Assembly (NCBI RefSeq): GCF_001953885.1
Contig: NZ_MQUS01000024.1
Span: 86,790-150,789 of the forward strand
Source: Streptomyces sp. IMTB 2501
GTDB lineage: Bacteria > Actinomycetota > Actinomycetes > Streptomycetales > Streptomycetaceae
Reading direction: 5' to 3'
DNA: 64,000 bases
Part shown: one piece after another, positions 27,175-35,352 of the stretch
How positions within the stretch are numbered: position 1 is the first letter of the stretch
Layout of the letters: each line of letters opens with the position of its first letter
The notes under the pieces: model-generated
Seen by the model: the letters and a program-made list of their open reading frames with translations, nothing else
Told to the model about the DNA's origin: nothing
The model's database searches: none
Made by a program: the position numbers and the translations under genes

Positions 27175-27335
27175 CCGGCGCCTGCGAGGTGAGCTGTCGG
27201 GTTCGGGCGGGGAGGTGCCCGGCCGTGCCTCGGGAAAGGCACGGCTTCACCCCTAGCCGTTCCGGTGCGACGTGTGCCGACCGGTCCGGCGACTTACCTG
27301 GGTCCCCCGCTCCTGCCGTACGAATGGGGTCGTCG
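27175..27335 (-). ncRNA. c-di-AMP riboswitch (ydaO-yuaA type)
   Basis: Read on the minus strand, the leader of the SLT gene contains in order the conserved blocks GGGGACCCAGGTAA, AACGGCTAGGGGTGAAGCCG, a variable GC hairpin, GGGCACCTCCCCGCCC, and the closing ACCCGACAGCTCACCTCGCAGG about 15 nt before the ribosome-binding site (22 bases here split as ACCCGACAG and CTCACCTCGCAGG). This is the ydaO-yuaA pattern found upstream of actinobacterial rpf and cell-wall genes, where c-di-AMP lowers expression. The boundaries are approximate. Confidence 0.85.
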
Positions 27336-27979
27336 ATGGGTTATGCGGGCGGCGGCAGGATTCGGCGTCCGCCCGGTGGCCGGGAACGTATGCGAGAGCA
27401 CATGTCGGGAACAAGTACCAGATTCACAGAACGCACCATTTGACCTTGATCTGTGCCCTATGAGGTGCTTGATCCTTTGCGGTTGCCAATTCTCAACTCG
27501 TCGACGCGGCAAGGGGGGAGGGGTTTCGCGCGAGCGTAGGGATGCGGGTGGGTGTCAGTGACTCAACTCACGAAGTAGCAAAGTAAAGCAAATCGGACAT
27601 AGGGGATTTGGGTGGTTCGGTTGGATGGTGGAGCCCATGGTGCGATGCCTGTCGTTGTCGTGGCGGTCGCGTCCGCGCGAAGGGTCGCAGGGGGAATCAT
27701 GGCGGAGGGGTGTGCGGGAGGGTTGCGCGGAGGGGGTGCGCGTTACTCCGCTCGCCTCTTGGTTCGCGACAAAGCGGGCGGGTTCCTGTTAAGTCGATGA
27801 ATGTCCGTTATTAGCACTTGATCAAAAACATACCGGTCATGATCTGATACCGCCTGGGCTGGACCGGTGGGCGCTATCGGTGATCGAAAGAGGACCGGAT
27901 ACGCTGACTTGAGTGATGGCAGCGACCTATCGACAAACCGTGTAATCGCCAGCAGACACCAGCAGACAGGAGACCCCTC
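27336..27979. other. Intergenic region between the riboswitch and the polyprenyl synthetase gene
   Basis: About 640 nt without a convincing gene. It is AT-richer than its surroundings, mainly around 27410-27620 and 27800-27860, which suits two divergent promoters. Short open frames here lack codon bias or ribosome-binding sites. Confidence 0.6.
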
Positions 27980-28990
27980 GTGACCGTCGTCGGGCCGTTC
28001 GGGCTGAGCGTGCGGGACCAGGCTCTGGAAGCCGATGTCCAGGTCGGATTGGCGGCTGTCGAGGAAGGCTTGCTCGAGGCCACCAAGAGCGAGGTCCCGT
28101 TCATCACGGAGGCCGCGCAGCACCTCGTGCGAGCCGGTGGGAAGCGGTTCCGGCCGCTGCTCGTGATGCTCGCGGCCCAGTTCGGCGACCCCTACGCGCC
28201 GGGCATCGTGCCGTCCGCCGTGGTCGTGGAGCTGACCCATCTCGCCACGCTGTACCACGACGACGTCATGGACGAGGCTGCCGTGCGGCGCGGTGTGGAC
28301 AGTGCCAACACCCGCTGGGGCAACTCCGTCGCGGTCCTCACCGGCGACTTTCTCTTCGCTCGCGCCTCCCAGATCCTCGCCGACCTCGGCCCCGAGGCGG
28401 TCCGGGTGCAGGCCCTCGCGTTCGAGCGGCTGGTCACGGGCCAGATCCTGGAGACCGCCGGCCCCTCGGACGGCCGCGACCCGGTCGAGCACTACCTGGA
28501 CGTGCTCGGCGGCAAGACGGGCTCGCTGGTGGCGGTCTCGTGCCGGTTCGGCGCGATGATGTCGGGTGCCGACGAGACGGTCGTCGACGTGCTCACCCAG
28601 TACGGCGAGCGGCTCGGGGTCGCCTTCCAGCTCGCCGACGACGTCCTGGACATCGCCTCCGACTCGCACGAGTCCGGCAAGACTCCCGGTACCGACCTGC
28701 GCGAGGGCATCCCCACCCTGCCCGTGCTCCGGCTGCGCGAGCGGGCGGCCCGGCTCGGCCTGCCCGAGGACATCGCGCTGTGCGAACTCCTCGACTCCGA
28801 CCTCAGCGACGACGCCCGGCACGCCGAGGCGCTGGCCGGGCTGCGCGCGCACCCCGCGCTGGAGCAGGCCCGCCGGGACACCGTCCGGTACGCGGAGGAA
28901 GCCCGCGCCGCGCTGGCGCCGCTCAGGGAATGCGACGCCAAGGCAGCGCTGATGGAGCTGTGCGACGCGGTGGTCCACCGCGCCGGCTGA
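27980..28990 (+). CDS. Polyprenyl (all-trans) diphosphate synthase
   Basis: A 336-residue trans-isoprenyl diphosphate synthase, probably supplying the side chain of menaquinone or a related long-chain prenyl diphosphate. The first aspartate-rich motif is HDDVMDEA near 94, with GGKRFRP upstream. The second is QLADDVLDIASD near 220. The GTG at 27980 follows CAGGAGA. Neighbouring complex I genes use menaquinone in this group, so a quinone role is reasonable. Product chain length cannot be read from the sequence. Confidence 0.92.
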   Translation: MTVVGPFGLSVRDQALEADVQVGLAAVEEGLLEATKSEVPFITEAAQHLVRAGGKRFRPLLVMLAAQFGDPYAPGIVPSAVVVELTHLATLYHDDVMDEAAVRRGVDSANTRWGNSVAVLTGDFLFARASQILADLGPEAVRVQALAFERLVTGQILETAGPSDGRDPVEHYLDVLGGKTGSLVAVSCRFGAMMSGADETVVDVLTQYGERLGVAFQLADDVLDIASDSHESGKTPGTDLREGIPTLPVLRLRERAARLGLPEDIALCELLDSDLSDDARHAEALAGLRAHPALEQARRDTVRYAEEARAALAPLRECDAKAALMELCDAVVHRAG

Positions 28991-29387
28991 CGTCCGGCCG
29001 ATCACCTCGGCCGACATGGTCGGCCGACCCCGGCTGACCGCAGCGGCTGATGCCCGGTCGGCCGTGTCGGCTCGCCCCCGGCCGGCCCTGGCCGGCTGCC
29101 GGCCGCCGTGTTCACGCCTCGCGGTGCGGCCGGTCGTACGGACCCGTGCGACCCCTTACAGCCCTGTCCGTTCCGGTGAGACCCTTACGGGTCGGGGGAG
29201 CGACTGCCCCTACGTGTCATACCGCAGTCGTACACGTAGTTGGCTCCGAGGTCTGACGCTTCCTCAAGGCTGATTTGATGGGATGGAAGCCACGGAAATC
29301 ACCACCCCTCACCGATTCGGGTGAGAATGGCGGCTCTGGTGGACCAGCGTGAGGACAGCCGCCGCCGACGACGGAGGTAAGGCACAC
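28991..29387. other. Intergenic region with GGCCGA-rich repeats and an inverted repeat
   Basis: The first 130 nt are low-complexity GGCCGA/CCGGCC repeats, which can fold and may end the synthetase transcript. At 29210-29217 and 29232-29239 are perfect 8-bp inverted arms (CTACGTGT/ACACGTAG) 14 nt apart, a possible operator upstream of the LolA-like gene. A GTG at 29349 is in frame with that gene but is an unlikely start. Confidence 0.5.
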
Positions 29388-30602
29388 ATGGCACCGTACG
29401 AATCCGACGACGCAGTGGACGCCGCGCAAGCGGACGCCGCTCGGGACGAGGACCCGCGCGCCGGACGCCGCAAGGCCGCCCGCTACGCGGTCCCGGTCGC
29501 GGTGGTGGGGGTGGCGGCGGCCACGATCGGGCTGGTCCCGGCGCTCGCCGCCTCCGGTAACCCGGACCTGCCCAAGATCACTGCCAAGCAGCTCATCGAG
29601 AAGATCGCCAAGTCGGACGTGCAGCAGCTGTCCGGCACCGTGCGAGTCAGCACCGACCTGGGCCTGCCCAACCTCGGGGGGCTGGAGAACAACCTGGCCT
29701 CCGGCGCCGCGAAGGGCTCCGGCGACGGCTCCTCCGCCGACCCGCAGTCGCAGCTCACCTCGCTCGTCTCCGGCACGCACACGCTGCGCGTCGCCGCCGA
29801 CGGCCCGGAGAAGCAGAAGCTGTCGCTGCTGGAGAGCGGCTCCGAGTACAGCCTGATCCACAACGGCAAGGACGTGTGGGGGTACGACAGCAAGAGCAAC
29901 GCGGTCTACCACTCCACTTCGGCCGACTCCGGCAAGGACCGCAAGGCCGAGCCCCCGGCCACGCCGAAGGACTTCGCCGACCAGGCGCTGAAGTCGGTGG
30001 ACGACACCACGTCCGTCACCGTCGACGGCACCGAGCAGGTCGCCGGCCGCGACGCCTACAAACTGCTGATCAAGCCCCGGCAGTCCGGCACCACGGTCGG
30101 CGCGATCAGCATCGCCGTAGACGCGAAGACGGGCATGCCGCTGAAGTTCACGCTGACGCCGAAGAGCGGCGGCGCCGCCGTCCTCGACGCGGGCTTCACC
30201 CAGGTCTCCTTCGCCAAGCCGGCCGCGTCCGCCTTCAGCTTCACGCCGCCCAAGGGCGCGAAGGTGACGGAGGAGAAGCAGGACTCCGCGGCCCGGGAGC
30301 ACGGGCGCGAGTCACGCGAGGGCTTCGCCAAGGGCATGAAGGGCACGGGCGTCCTCGGCAAGGGCTGGACGTCCATCGCGACCTTCGACACCGGTGCCAA
30401 GGGCGGCCTGCCGACCGGCTCCCAGGGCGGCGACCTCGGCGGCTTCGTCGGCTCGCTCGGCGAGAAGGTCTCCGGCAAGTTCGGCAAGGGCACGGTCTTC
30501 TCCACCCGCCTGGTCAACGCCCTGATCACCGACAACGGCAAGGTCTACGCCGGCACGGTGACCAAGGACGCCCTGGTGAAGGCGGCCGACGCGGGGAAGT
30601 GA
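29388..30602 (+). CDS. LolA/RseB-like exported lipoprotein-carrier-type protein
   Basis: A 404-residue protein anchored or exported by one N-terminal hydrophobic segment (YAVPVAVVGVAAATIGLVPA, about 30-50). The rest is beta-rich and resembles the LolA/RseB fold: SGTVRVSTDLGLPN, HTLRVAADGPEKQKLSLLES, GKDVWGYDSKSNAVYH. ATG 29388 follows GGAGG at good spacing, and GTG 29349 is rejected. Since Gram-positives lack an outer membrane, the LolA name is structural only. It is 75 nt before an ABC transporter, and the three genes look like one operon. Confidence 0.85.
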   Translation: MAPYESDDAVDAAQADAARDEDPRAGRRKAARYAVPVAVVGVAAATIGLVPALAASGNPDLPKITAKQLIEKIAKSDVQQLSGTVRVSTDLGLPNLGGLENNLASGAAKGSGDGSSADPQSQLTSLVSGTHTLRVAADGPEKQKLSLLESGSEYSLIHNGKDVWGYDSKSNAVYHSTSADSGKDRKAEPPATPKDFADQALKSVDDTTSVTVDGTEQVAGRDAYKLLIKPRQSGTTVGAISIAVDAKTGMPLKFTLTPKSGGAAVLDAGFTQVSFAKPAASAFSFTPPKGAKVTEEKQDSAAREHGRESREGFAKGMKGTGVLGKGWTSIATFDTGAKGGLPTGSQGGDLGGFVGSLGEKVSGKFGKGTVFSTRLVNALITDNGKVYAGTVTKDALVKAADAGK

Positions 30603-30677
30603 GTGACCCCTTCCGGGCACGGCGGGACGTGATCGTACGTTGATCCTTCGGGGGCAGGACGAATCGAGGGGGAGCCG

Positions 30678-31742
30678 ATGGACGAACCGTCCGCCACGGA
30701 GCGGGACGCGAGGGGCGCGGGGGAAGCGGGGGACGCCGAGCAGCGAGCCCCGGCTCCGGGCCGTGCGGAGGCGAGCGGCGCTGTCACCGCCCCGGAGCCG
30801 GGGCGGGTGCAGGACGGCGTCATCGTCACCCGTGGTCTCACCAAGCGCTACCGCGGCGGACAGCTCGCCGTCGACGGGCTCGACCTGACCGTCCCGGCGG
30901 GCAGCGTCTTCGGCTTCCTCGGTCCCAACGGCTCGGGCAAGACCACCACCATCCGCATGCTGATGGGCCTGATCGAACCGACGGCGGGCACGGCCCGCGT
31001 GCTGGGCCGCCCGATGCCCCGGGCGGCCCGTGCCGTACTGCCGCAGGTCGGCGCGCTCATCGAGGGCCCGGCCCTGTACGGGTTCCTCTCCGGCCGGGAC
31101 AACCTGCTGCGCTACGACGCCGCCGACCCGACCGCCGACCCCCGCACCCGGCGCGCCCGCGTCGCCGCCGCCCTGGACCGGGTGGGTCTCGCGGCGGCAG
31201 CGGGCAAGAAGGCGAAGGCCTACTCGCTCGGCATGAAACAGCGCCTGGGCCTCGCCGCCGCGTTGCTCCAGCCGCGTCGGCTGCTCGTCCTGGACGAGCC
31301 CACCAACGGCCTCGACCCGCAGGGCATGCGTGAGATCCGTACCCTGATCCGGGAGTTGGCCGCCGACGGCACCACCGTCTTCCTCTCCTCCCACCTCCTC
31401 GACGAGATCGAGCAGGTGTGCACGCATGCGGCGGTGATGGCGCGGGGCCGGCTTCTTACGCAGGGCGCGGTGGCCGACCTGGCGGCCGGGGCGCGCGGCC
31501 GGCTGGTGGTGACCACCCCGGATCCGGCCGAGGCGGCCCGGGTGCTGAAGGAGCAGGGTGTCGGGGACGTCACCGTCGACGGCGACCGGGTCACCGGCGA
31601 ACCGCCCGTGCGGGACCTCGCCGAGGTGAACGCGGCCCTGGTCGCGGCGGGGGTGCGGGTCCGGGGCTTCATGGTCGAACGGGCCTCGCTGGAGGACGCG
31701 TTCGTGGCGCTGACGGGGGAGGGCTTCGATGTCGCGGGCTGA
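30678..31742 (+). CDS. ABC transporter ATP-binding protein (exporter type)
   Basis: A 354-residue ATPase. An N-terminal acidic, alanine-rich extension of about 50 residues precedes the domain. Walker A is GPNGSGKTTTIRML, the signature YSLGMKQRLGLAAALL, Walker B LLVLDEPTNGLDP, and the switch SSHLLDEIEQ. A C-terminal domain follows that is typical of drug/lipopeptide ABC-2 exporters. ATG follows GGGGGAG. The stop overlaps the permease gene by 14 nt. Confidence 0.93.
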   Translation: MDEPSATERDARGAGEAGDAEQRAPAPGRAEASGAVTAPEPGRVQDGVIVTRGLTKRYRGGQLAVDGLDLTVPAGSVFGFLGPNGSGKTTTIRMLMGLIEPTAGTARVLGRPMPRAARAVLPQVGALIEGPALYGFLSGRDNLLRYDAADPTADPRTRRARVAAALDRVGLAAAAGKKAKAYSLGMKQRLGLAAALLQPRRLLVLDEPTNGLDPQGMREIRTLIRELAADGTTVFLSSHLLDEIEQVCTHAAVMARGRLLTQGAVADLAAGARGRLVVTTPDPAEAARVLKEQGVGDVTVDGDRVTGEPPVRDLAEVNAALVAAGVRVRGFMVERASLEDAFVALTGEGFDVAG

Positions 31743-32664
31743 GACGGCGGCCGGCGCAGAGACCGTTCCCGGATCCGAGCCGGTCGGCGGAGACAAGCCG
31801 GTCCCTGGATCCGCCGTCCGCCGGCCGAGTCCGTTGTGGACGTTCGGGCTGCTGCGCAGCGAGTTGGTCACGACCGTCCGGCGCTGGCGCACGCTCGCCC
31901 TGCTCGGTGTGCTGGCCGCGGTGCCGGTGCTGGTCGGGATCGCGGTGAAGATCCAGACACGGGGCGGCGGGACGGCGGACCACAGTGGCCAGGGCCCGGC
32001 CTTCATCTCACAGATCACCAACAACGGCCTGTTCCTGGTGTTCACGGCGCTGGCCGCGACCCTGCCGTTCTTCCTGCCGATGGCCGTCGGAGTGGTCGCG
32101 GGCGACGCCATCGCGGGTGAGGCGGGCGCGGGCACCCTGCGCTATCTGCTGGTCGCCCCGGCCGGCCGCACCCGGCTGCTGCTCACCAAGTACACGACGG
32201 TGATGGCCTTCTGCGTGCTGGCCACCCTGGTCGTCGCCGTCTCGGCGCTGCTCGTCGGCGCGCTGCTCTTCCCGCTGGGCGACCTCACGACCATCTCCGG
32301 TACCCGGATCAGCTTCACCGAGGGCCTCGGCCGGGCTCTGCTGATCGCCCTGGTGGTCGCCGCCTCACTGGTCGGCGTGGCGGCGCTCGGCCTGTTCGTG
32401 TCGACGCTCACGGGCAGCGGTATCGCGGCGATGGCGACCACCGTCGGCCTGCTCATAAGCGTGCAGATCCTCGACCAGATACCCCAGTTGCACGCGCTCC
32501 AGCCGTACCTCTTCTCGCACTACTGGCTGTCCTTCGCCGACCTGATGCGCGACCCCCTCTACTGGGACGACCTGGTGAAGAACCTCGGCCTCCAGGCGTT
32601 GTACGCGGCCGTGTTCGGATCTGCGGCCTGGGCGCGGTTCACGACGAAGGACATCAGCGCCTGA
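31729..32664 (+). CDS. ABC-2 type permease
   Basis: A 311-residue membrane protein with six hydrophobic segments. It has the ABC-2 layout: a cytoplasmic N-terminus rich in Ala/Pro, TLALLGVLAAVPVLVGIAV as helix 1, the MAVGVVAGDAIAGEAGAGTL stretch with the motif linking helix 2 to the coupling helix, and three C-terminal helices. Its 14-nt overlap with the ATPase gene makes partnership nearly certain. Substrate is not known. Confidence 0.92.
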   Translation: MSRAETAAGAETVPGSEPVGGDKPVPGSAVRRPSPLWTFGLLRSELVTTVRRWRTLALLGVLAAVPVLVGIAVKIQTRGGGTADHSGQGPAFISQITNNGLFLVFTALAATLPFFLPMAVGVVAGDAIAGEAGAGTLRYLLVAPAGRTRLLLTKYTTVMAFCVLATLVVAVSALLVGALLFPLGDLTTISGTRISFTEGLGRALLIALVVAASLVGVAALGLFVSTLTGSGIAAMATTVGLLISVQILDQIPQLHALQPYLFSHYWLSFADLMRDPLYWDDLVKNLGLQALYAAVFGSAAWARFTTKDISA

Positions 32665-32679
32665 CCCTTTCGGGCAGTC

Positions 32680-33267
32680 TCAGACGGCCTGGTGCGGGAA
32701 GCGGGCGAGGGGCGCGTCCTGTGCGAAGAACGTCTTCGCGCGGGCCAGTGCGACGGTGTCCTTCAGCACGTCGCCGCGGGCGCTGCCGTTGCCCAGCAGT
32801 ACCCCGCCGAAGCGCATCCCCATGTAGGCGGCCGAGTTGTTGAGCGTGCCGGCGTAGGGGTCGGCGACCGACGGCTCGCTGTCGGCGAGCGCGGCGATGC
32901 CCCAGAGCGTGCGGCCGGCCAGGGTCGCCTTGAAGCCGAGACCGGGGATGCGCAGCCAGCCGGACCAGTGGTCCAGGTAGCGCTTGGTGAGGCTGGACAC
33001 CGAGTACCAGTACAGCGGGGAGGCGATCACGATGTCCGTGGCCGCGAGCGTGGCGTCCAGCAGTCGACCGGTGGCGCTGTCCGAAGGCGGCCGGACATGG
33101 TCGCTGTCGTGCCGCAGGTCCATGAAGTCGGGCAGCGGATGCTCGGCCAGGCGGATCCAGCGTTGCTCGACGTCACCGGGCAGCTGTTCGGCCGCGGCGC
33201 GGGCCAGCAGTTCGGTGTTGCCCTCGGCACGGGCGCTGCCCAGGACGAAGAGGAAACGACGGCTCAT
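32680..33267 (-). CDS. NADPH-dependent FMN reductase / flavodoxin-like protein
   Basis: A 195-residue flavodoxin-fold protein. FLFVLGSARAEGNTELL is the phosphate-binding loop, and ASPLYWYSVSSLTKRYLDHW matches the NADPH-dependent FMN reductase family. ATG 33267 follows GGGGGA. In-frame starts upstream at 33330 include the putative operator region and are unlikely. It is convergent with the ABC permease, only 15 nt away, and divergent from the proline-rich protein gene. Confidence 0.88.
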   Translation of the reverse strand: MSRRFLFVLGSARAEGNTELLARAAAEQLPGDVEQRWIRLAEHPLPDFMDLRHDSDHVRPPSDSATGRLLDATLAATDIVIASPLYWYSVSSLTKRYLDHWSGWLRIPGLGFKATLAGRTLWGIAALADSEPSVADPYAGTLNNSAAYMGMRFGGVLLGNGSARGDVLKDTVALARAKTFFAQDAPLARFPHQAV

Positions 33268-33307
33268 GGGTCCCCCAGATGAGTACTGCCGCACGAGGAT
33301 TAAAGGC

Positions 33308-33330
33308 ATGCGCATCTTATGCATACGCAA
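33308..33330. promoter_or_regulatory. Possible operator with TGCG/CGCA half-sites upstream of the FMN reductase
   Basis: An AT-rich 21-bp stretch has outer half-sites TGCGCAT and ATACGCA in opposite orientation, 41-63 nt before the reductase start. Its symmetry is imperfect in the middle. A MarR- or TetR-type regulator is possible, but no regulator gene is adjacent. Confidence 0.35.
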
Positions 33331-33464
33331 TCAATTTTGACCAGGGTGCGGCTGGTGCGAGGCTGTGACGCTGCGGTGACGCGGAAGCCGGGGCGAGCCG
33401 ACACACTGGTGGGCAGGACGCGTACGACCGGATCGCGCGACGCCGGGGGAGTGAGGGAAAACCG

Positions 33465-34709
33465 ATGTCTCGACTCAGCTTCGAGAAGAAGCGGGCGCAG
33501 CAGCCCGCGGCGTATCCGGCGGTGGTACCGGTCCGGGTGTTCGGCGCGGGAGGCGCGTCGGTGGGCGGGACGTCGGTGGTGGTGGCGCCGGGCGAGGAGA
33601 TCCAGCAGGCCGTCCTCAACCACCTCCAGCGCCTGGCCATCAGCCTCGGCGCCCCGATACGCGCCACAATCCACGACGACGGCGCGGGCTGTGTGGTCCC
33701 CCTGGAGGTCTTCGCGGACGGCTCCAGCCGGATGACGGGGGAGCCGGTACGGGTGGCTTCACCGGAGGGCGCCCGGGAGGGCGTGCTGCGGGGCGTGAGC
33801 GCGGTGCCCTCGCCCGCGGGTGCGCGGGACGTTCCCCCGGCCGGCGACTCGGCACCCGTGCCGGCCGGTACCGTGCAGGCCCCGACGGGACAGTTCGGGC
33901 CCGCGCCGGTCATGCCGGCCAGGCAGGCGACGGCGCCCACCGCCGACGTCCGGGACCCCGAGCCGGCCTACGCGGCGCCCGTCCCGGCCCCCGCCCCGGT
34001 CCCTGTGTCCGCCTCCGTGGCCCCCGCCTTCGCCCCGCTCCCGAACTCGACGCCGGCCCCCATGGCCCCCGCCCCGCTCCCGAACTCGACGCCGGCTCCC
34101 ATGGCCCCCGCCCCCGCCCTGTATCTCGAACCCGAGCCCATGCTCTCCGCTCCCGACCCCGGTCCGACTCACACCCCCGCGCGAGGCTTCGACGCCGTCG
34201 CCGAGGAGGTGCTCGGGGACGGGCCCGTGACCGAGACCGCGGAGGGTGCCGAGTTGCTCACCGAGCCGATGACGCGGATCAACGAGGCCGTGCGGGCCGG
34301 TCGTATCGAGGCGGCGGCGGAACTCGCCGACCATGCGGTCACCGAGGCGACCACCATGCTGGGCCCCCGCCATGCCGAGGTGCTGCACCTGCGTGAACTG
34401 GCCGCCTACATTGCCTACTTGGGAGGTGAGCCGGTCCGTGCCTTCCAGCTGTCCCTGGACCTGGCCCGGCTGCGCCGGCAGGCGCGGGACGCGGAGTCCG
34501 CCTACGGCAACGTGCGGAGCGCGGCGACCGCGTGGCGTGCCGTGCGCGACCCCGAGGAGGGCCTGCGGCTGGGCCGGGACCTGATCGAGCTGTGGACGGA
34601 CCTCGCCACCGAGCCGGGCCCCGCCGCCGACGACCCGGGCCCGCTGGAGTCCGCCCGCGCCCGTATGGTCCGCCTGGCCGGCCGGGCGGCCCGCGCCGCA
34701 CAGCCGTAA
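33465..34709 (+). CDS. Hypothetical proline-rich protein with helical repeat-like C-terminus
   Basis: A 414-residue protein of unknown function. Residues 1-90 are a compact domain (GTSVVVAPGEEIQQAVLNHL, then APIRATIHDD). Residues 95-250 are proline/alanine-rich and include a 13-residue unit repeated exactly. Residues 260-414 form paired helices (INEAVRAGRIEAAAELADHA, then VLHLRELAAYIAYLGGEPVR) like tetratricopeptide repeats. No signal peptide was seen, so it is probably cytosolic. The ATG follows a weak GAGGGA. Confidence 0.8.
   Translation: MSRLSFEKKRAQQPAAYPAVVPVRVFGAGGASVGGTSVVVAPGEEIQQAVLNHLQRLAISLGAPIRATIHDDGAGCVVPLEVFADGSSRMTGEPVRVASPEGAREGVLRGVSAVPSPAGARDVPPAGDSAPVPAGTVQAPTGQFGPAPVMPARQATAPTADVRDPEPAYAAPVPAPAPVPVSASVAPAFAPLPNSTPAPMAPAPLPNSTPAPMAPAPALYLEPEPMLSAPDPGPTHTPARGFDAVAEEVLGDGPVTETAEGAELLTEPMTRINEAVRAGRIEAAAELADHAVTEATTMLGPRHAEVLHLRELAAYIAYLGGEPVRAFQLSLDLARLRRQARDAESAYGNVRSAATAWRAVRDPEEGLRLGRDLIELWTDLATEPGPAADDPGPLESARARMVRLAGRAARAAQP
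34031..34108 (+). repeat. Two 39-bp direct repeats inside the proline-rich gene
   Basis: Units 34031-34069 and 34070-34108 differ at a single position and encode two copies of PLPNSTPAPMAPA. The near-exact DNA match suggests a recent duplication in a low-complexity linker. Confidence 0.85.
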
Positions 34710-34734
34710 CCGGTGGCATGGGCGGCGACGCGCC

Positions 34735-35214
34735 CTACTGCAGGCAGAATTCGTTGCCCTCCGGGTCCGTCAGCACGAGCCACTCCCCACCGGGCTCCTT
34801 GACCTCGCGCACGACCTGCGCGCCCAGTGTCCGAAGCCGGGCCAGTTCCGCCGCACGCCGCTCGGGGCCGGCGTGCAGATCCAGGTGGAGCCGGTTCTTG
34901 ACCGTCTTCGGCTCCGGGACGCGCTGGAAGAGCAGGCGCCGGCCCAGTCCGGTGCCGGTCTGCGGGTCGTACGGGTCGTCGGGATGCCGTACGGCGATCA
35001 GGTCACGGAAGGCGGGGCGGCCGTGGTACTCGACCGTGGCCTCGCCGGGCAGCGCGCCTGCGGACAGCAGCCGTTCGACGAGGGCGCTGTTGTCCTCGGC
35101 CGTGTAGTGCAGCGCGGCGGCCCAGAAGTCGGCCTGTGCGTGGGGGTCGGCGGCGTCGATGACGAGCTTCCAGTGCAGCGGGGCGGGCGTGGGTTCGGGT
35201 GTCTGGGTGGTCAT
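34735..35214 (-). CDS. VOC (glyoxalase-like) family protein
   Basis: A 159-residue protein of the vicinal oxygen chelate fold: two beta-alpha-beta modules with WKLVIDAADPHAQADFWAAA at the start, RLHLDLHAG at the module border, and VLTDPEGNEFCLQ at the C-terminus, the usual ending. The second module is complete, so the protein is not truncated. ATG 35214 has a poor ribosome-binding site; an ATG at 35223 is in frame. Activity cannot be inferred beyond the family. Confidence 0.86.
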   Translation of the reverse strand: MTTQTPEPTPAPLHWKLVIDAADPHAQADFWAAALHYTAEDNSALVERLLSAGALPGEATVEYHGRPAFRDLIAVRHPDDPYDPQTGTGLGRRLLFQRVPEPKTVKNRLHLDLHAGPERRAAELARLRTLGAQVVREVKEPGGEWLVLTDPEGNEFCLQ

Positions 35215-35352
35215 GGAGACCACATATAGCCGCCGCCCGTGCCGGACGCGCTGATTCCGCGTGGCCGCTCACTGCCCGTCGCCACGGCAAGAGGCCGGCT
35301 CACCCTCGCGCGGTGAGCGCGATGAGGAGCAGCCGTGACCGCCGGCTGCCGG

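Noticed and set aside
27265..27814. Short plus-strand frames (98, 68 and 62 codons) in the spacer before the polyprenyl synthetase gene
   Set aside because: They overlap the riboswitch or promoter regions, have no ribosome-binding site and weak codon bias.
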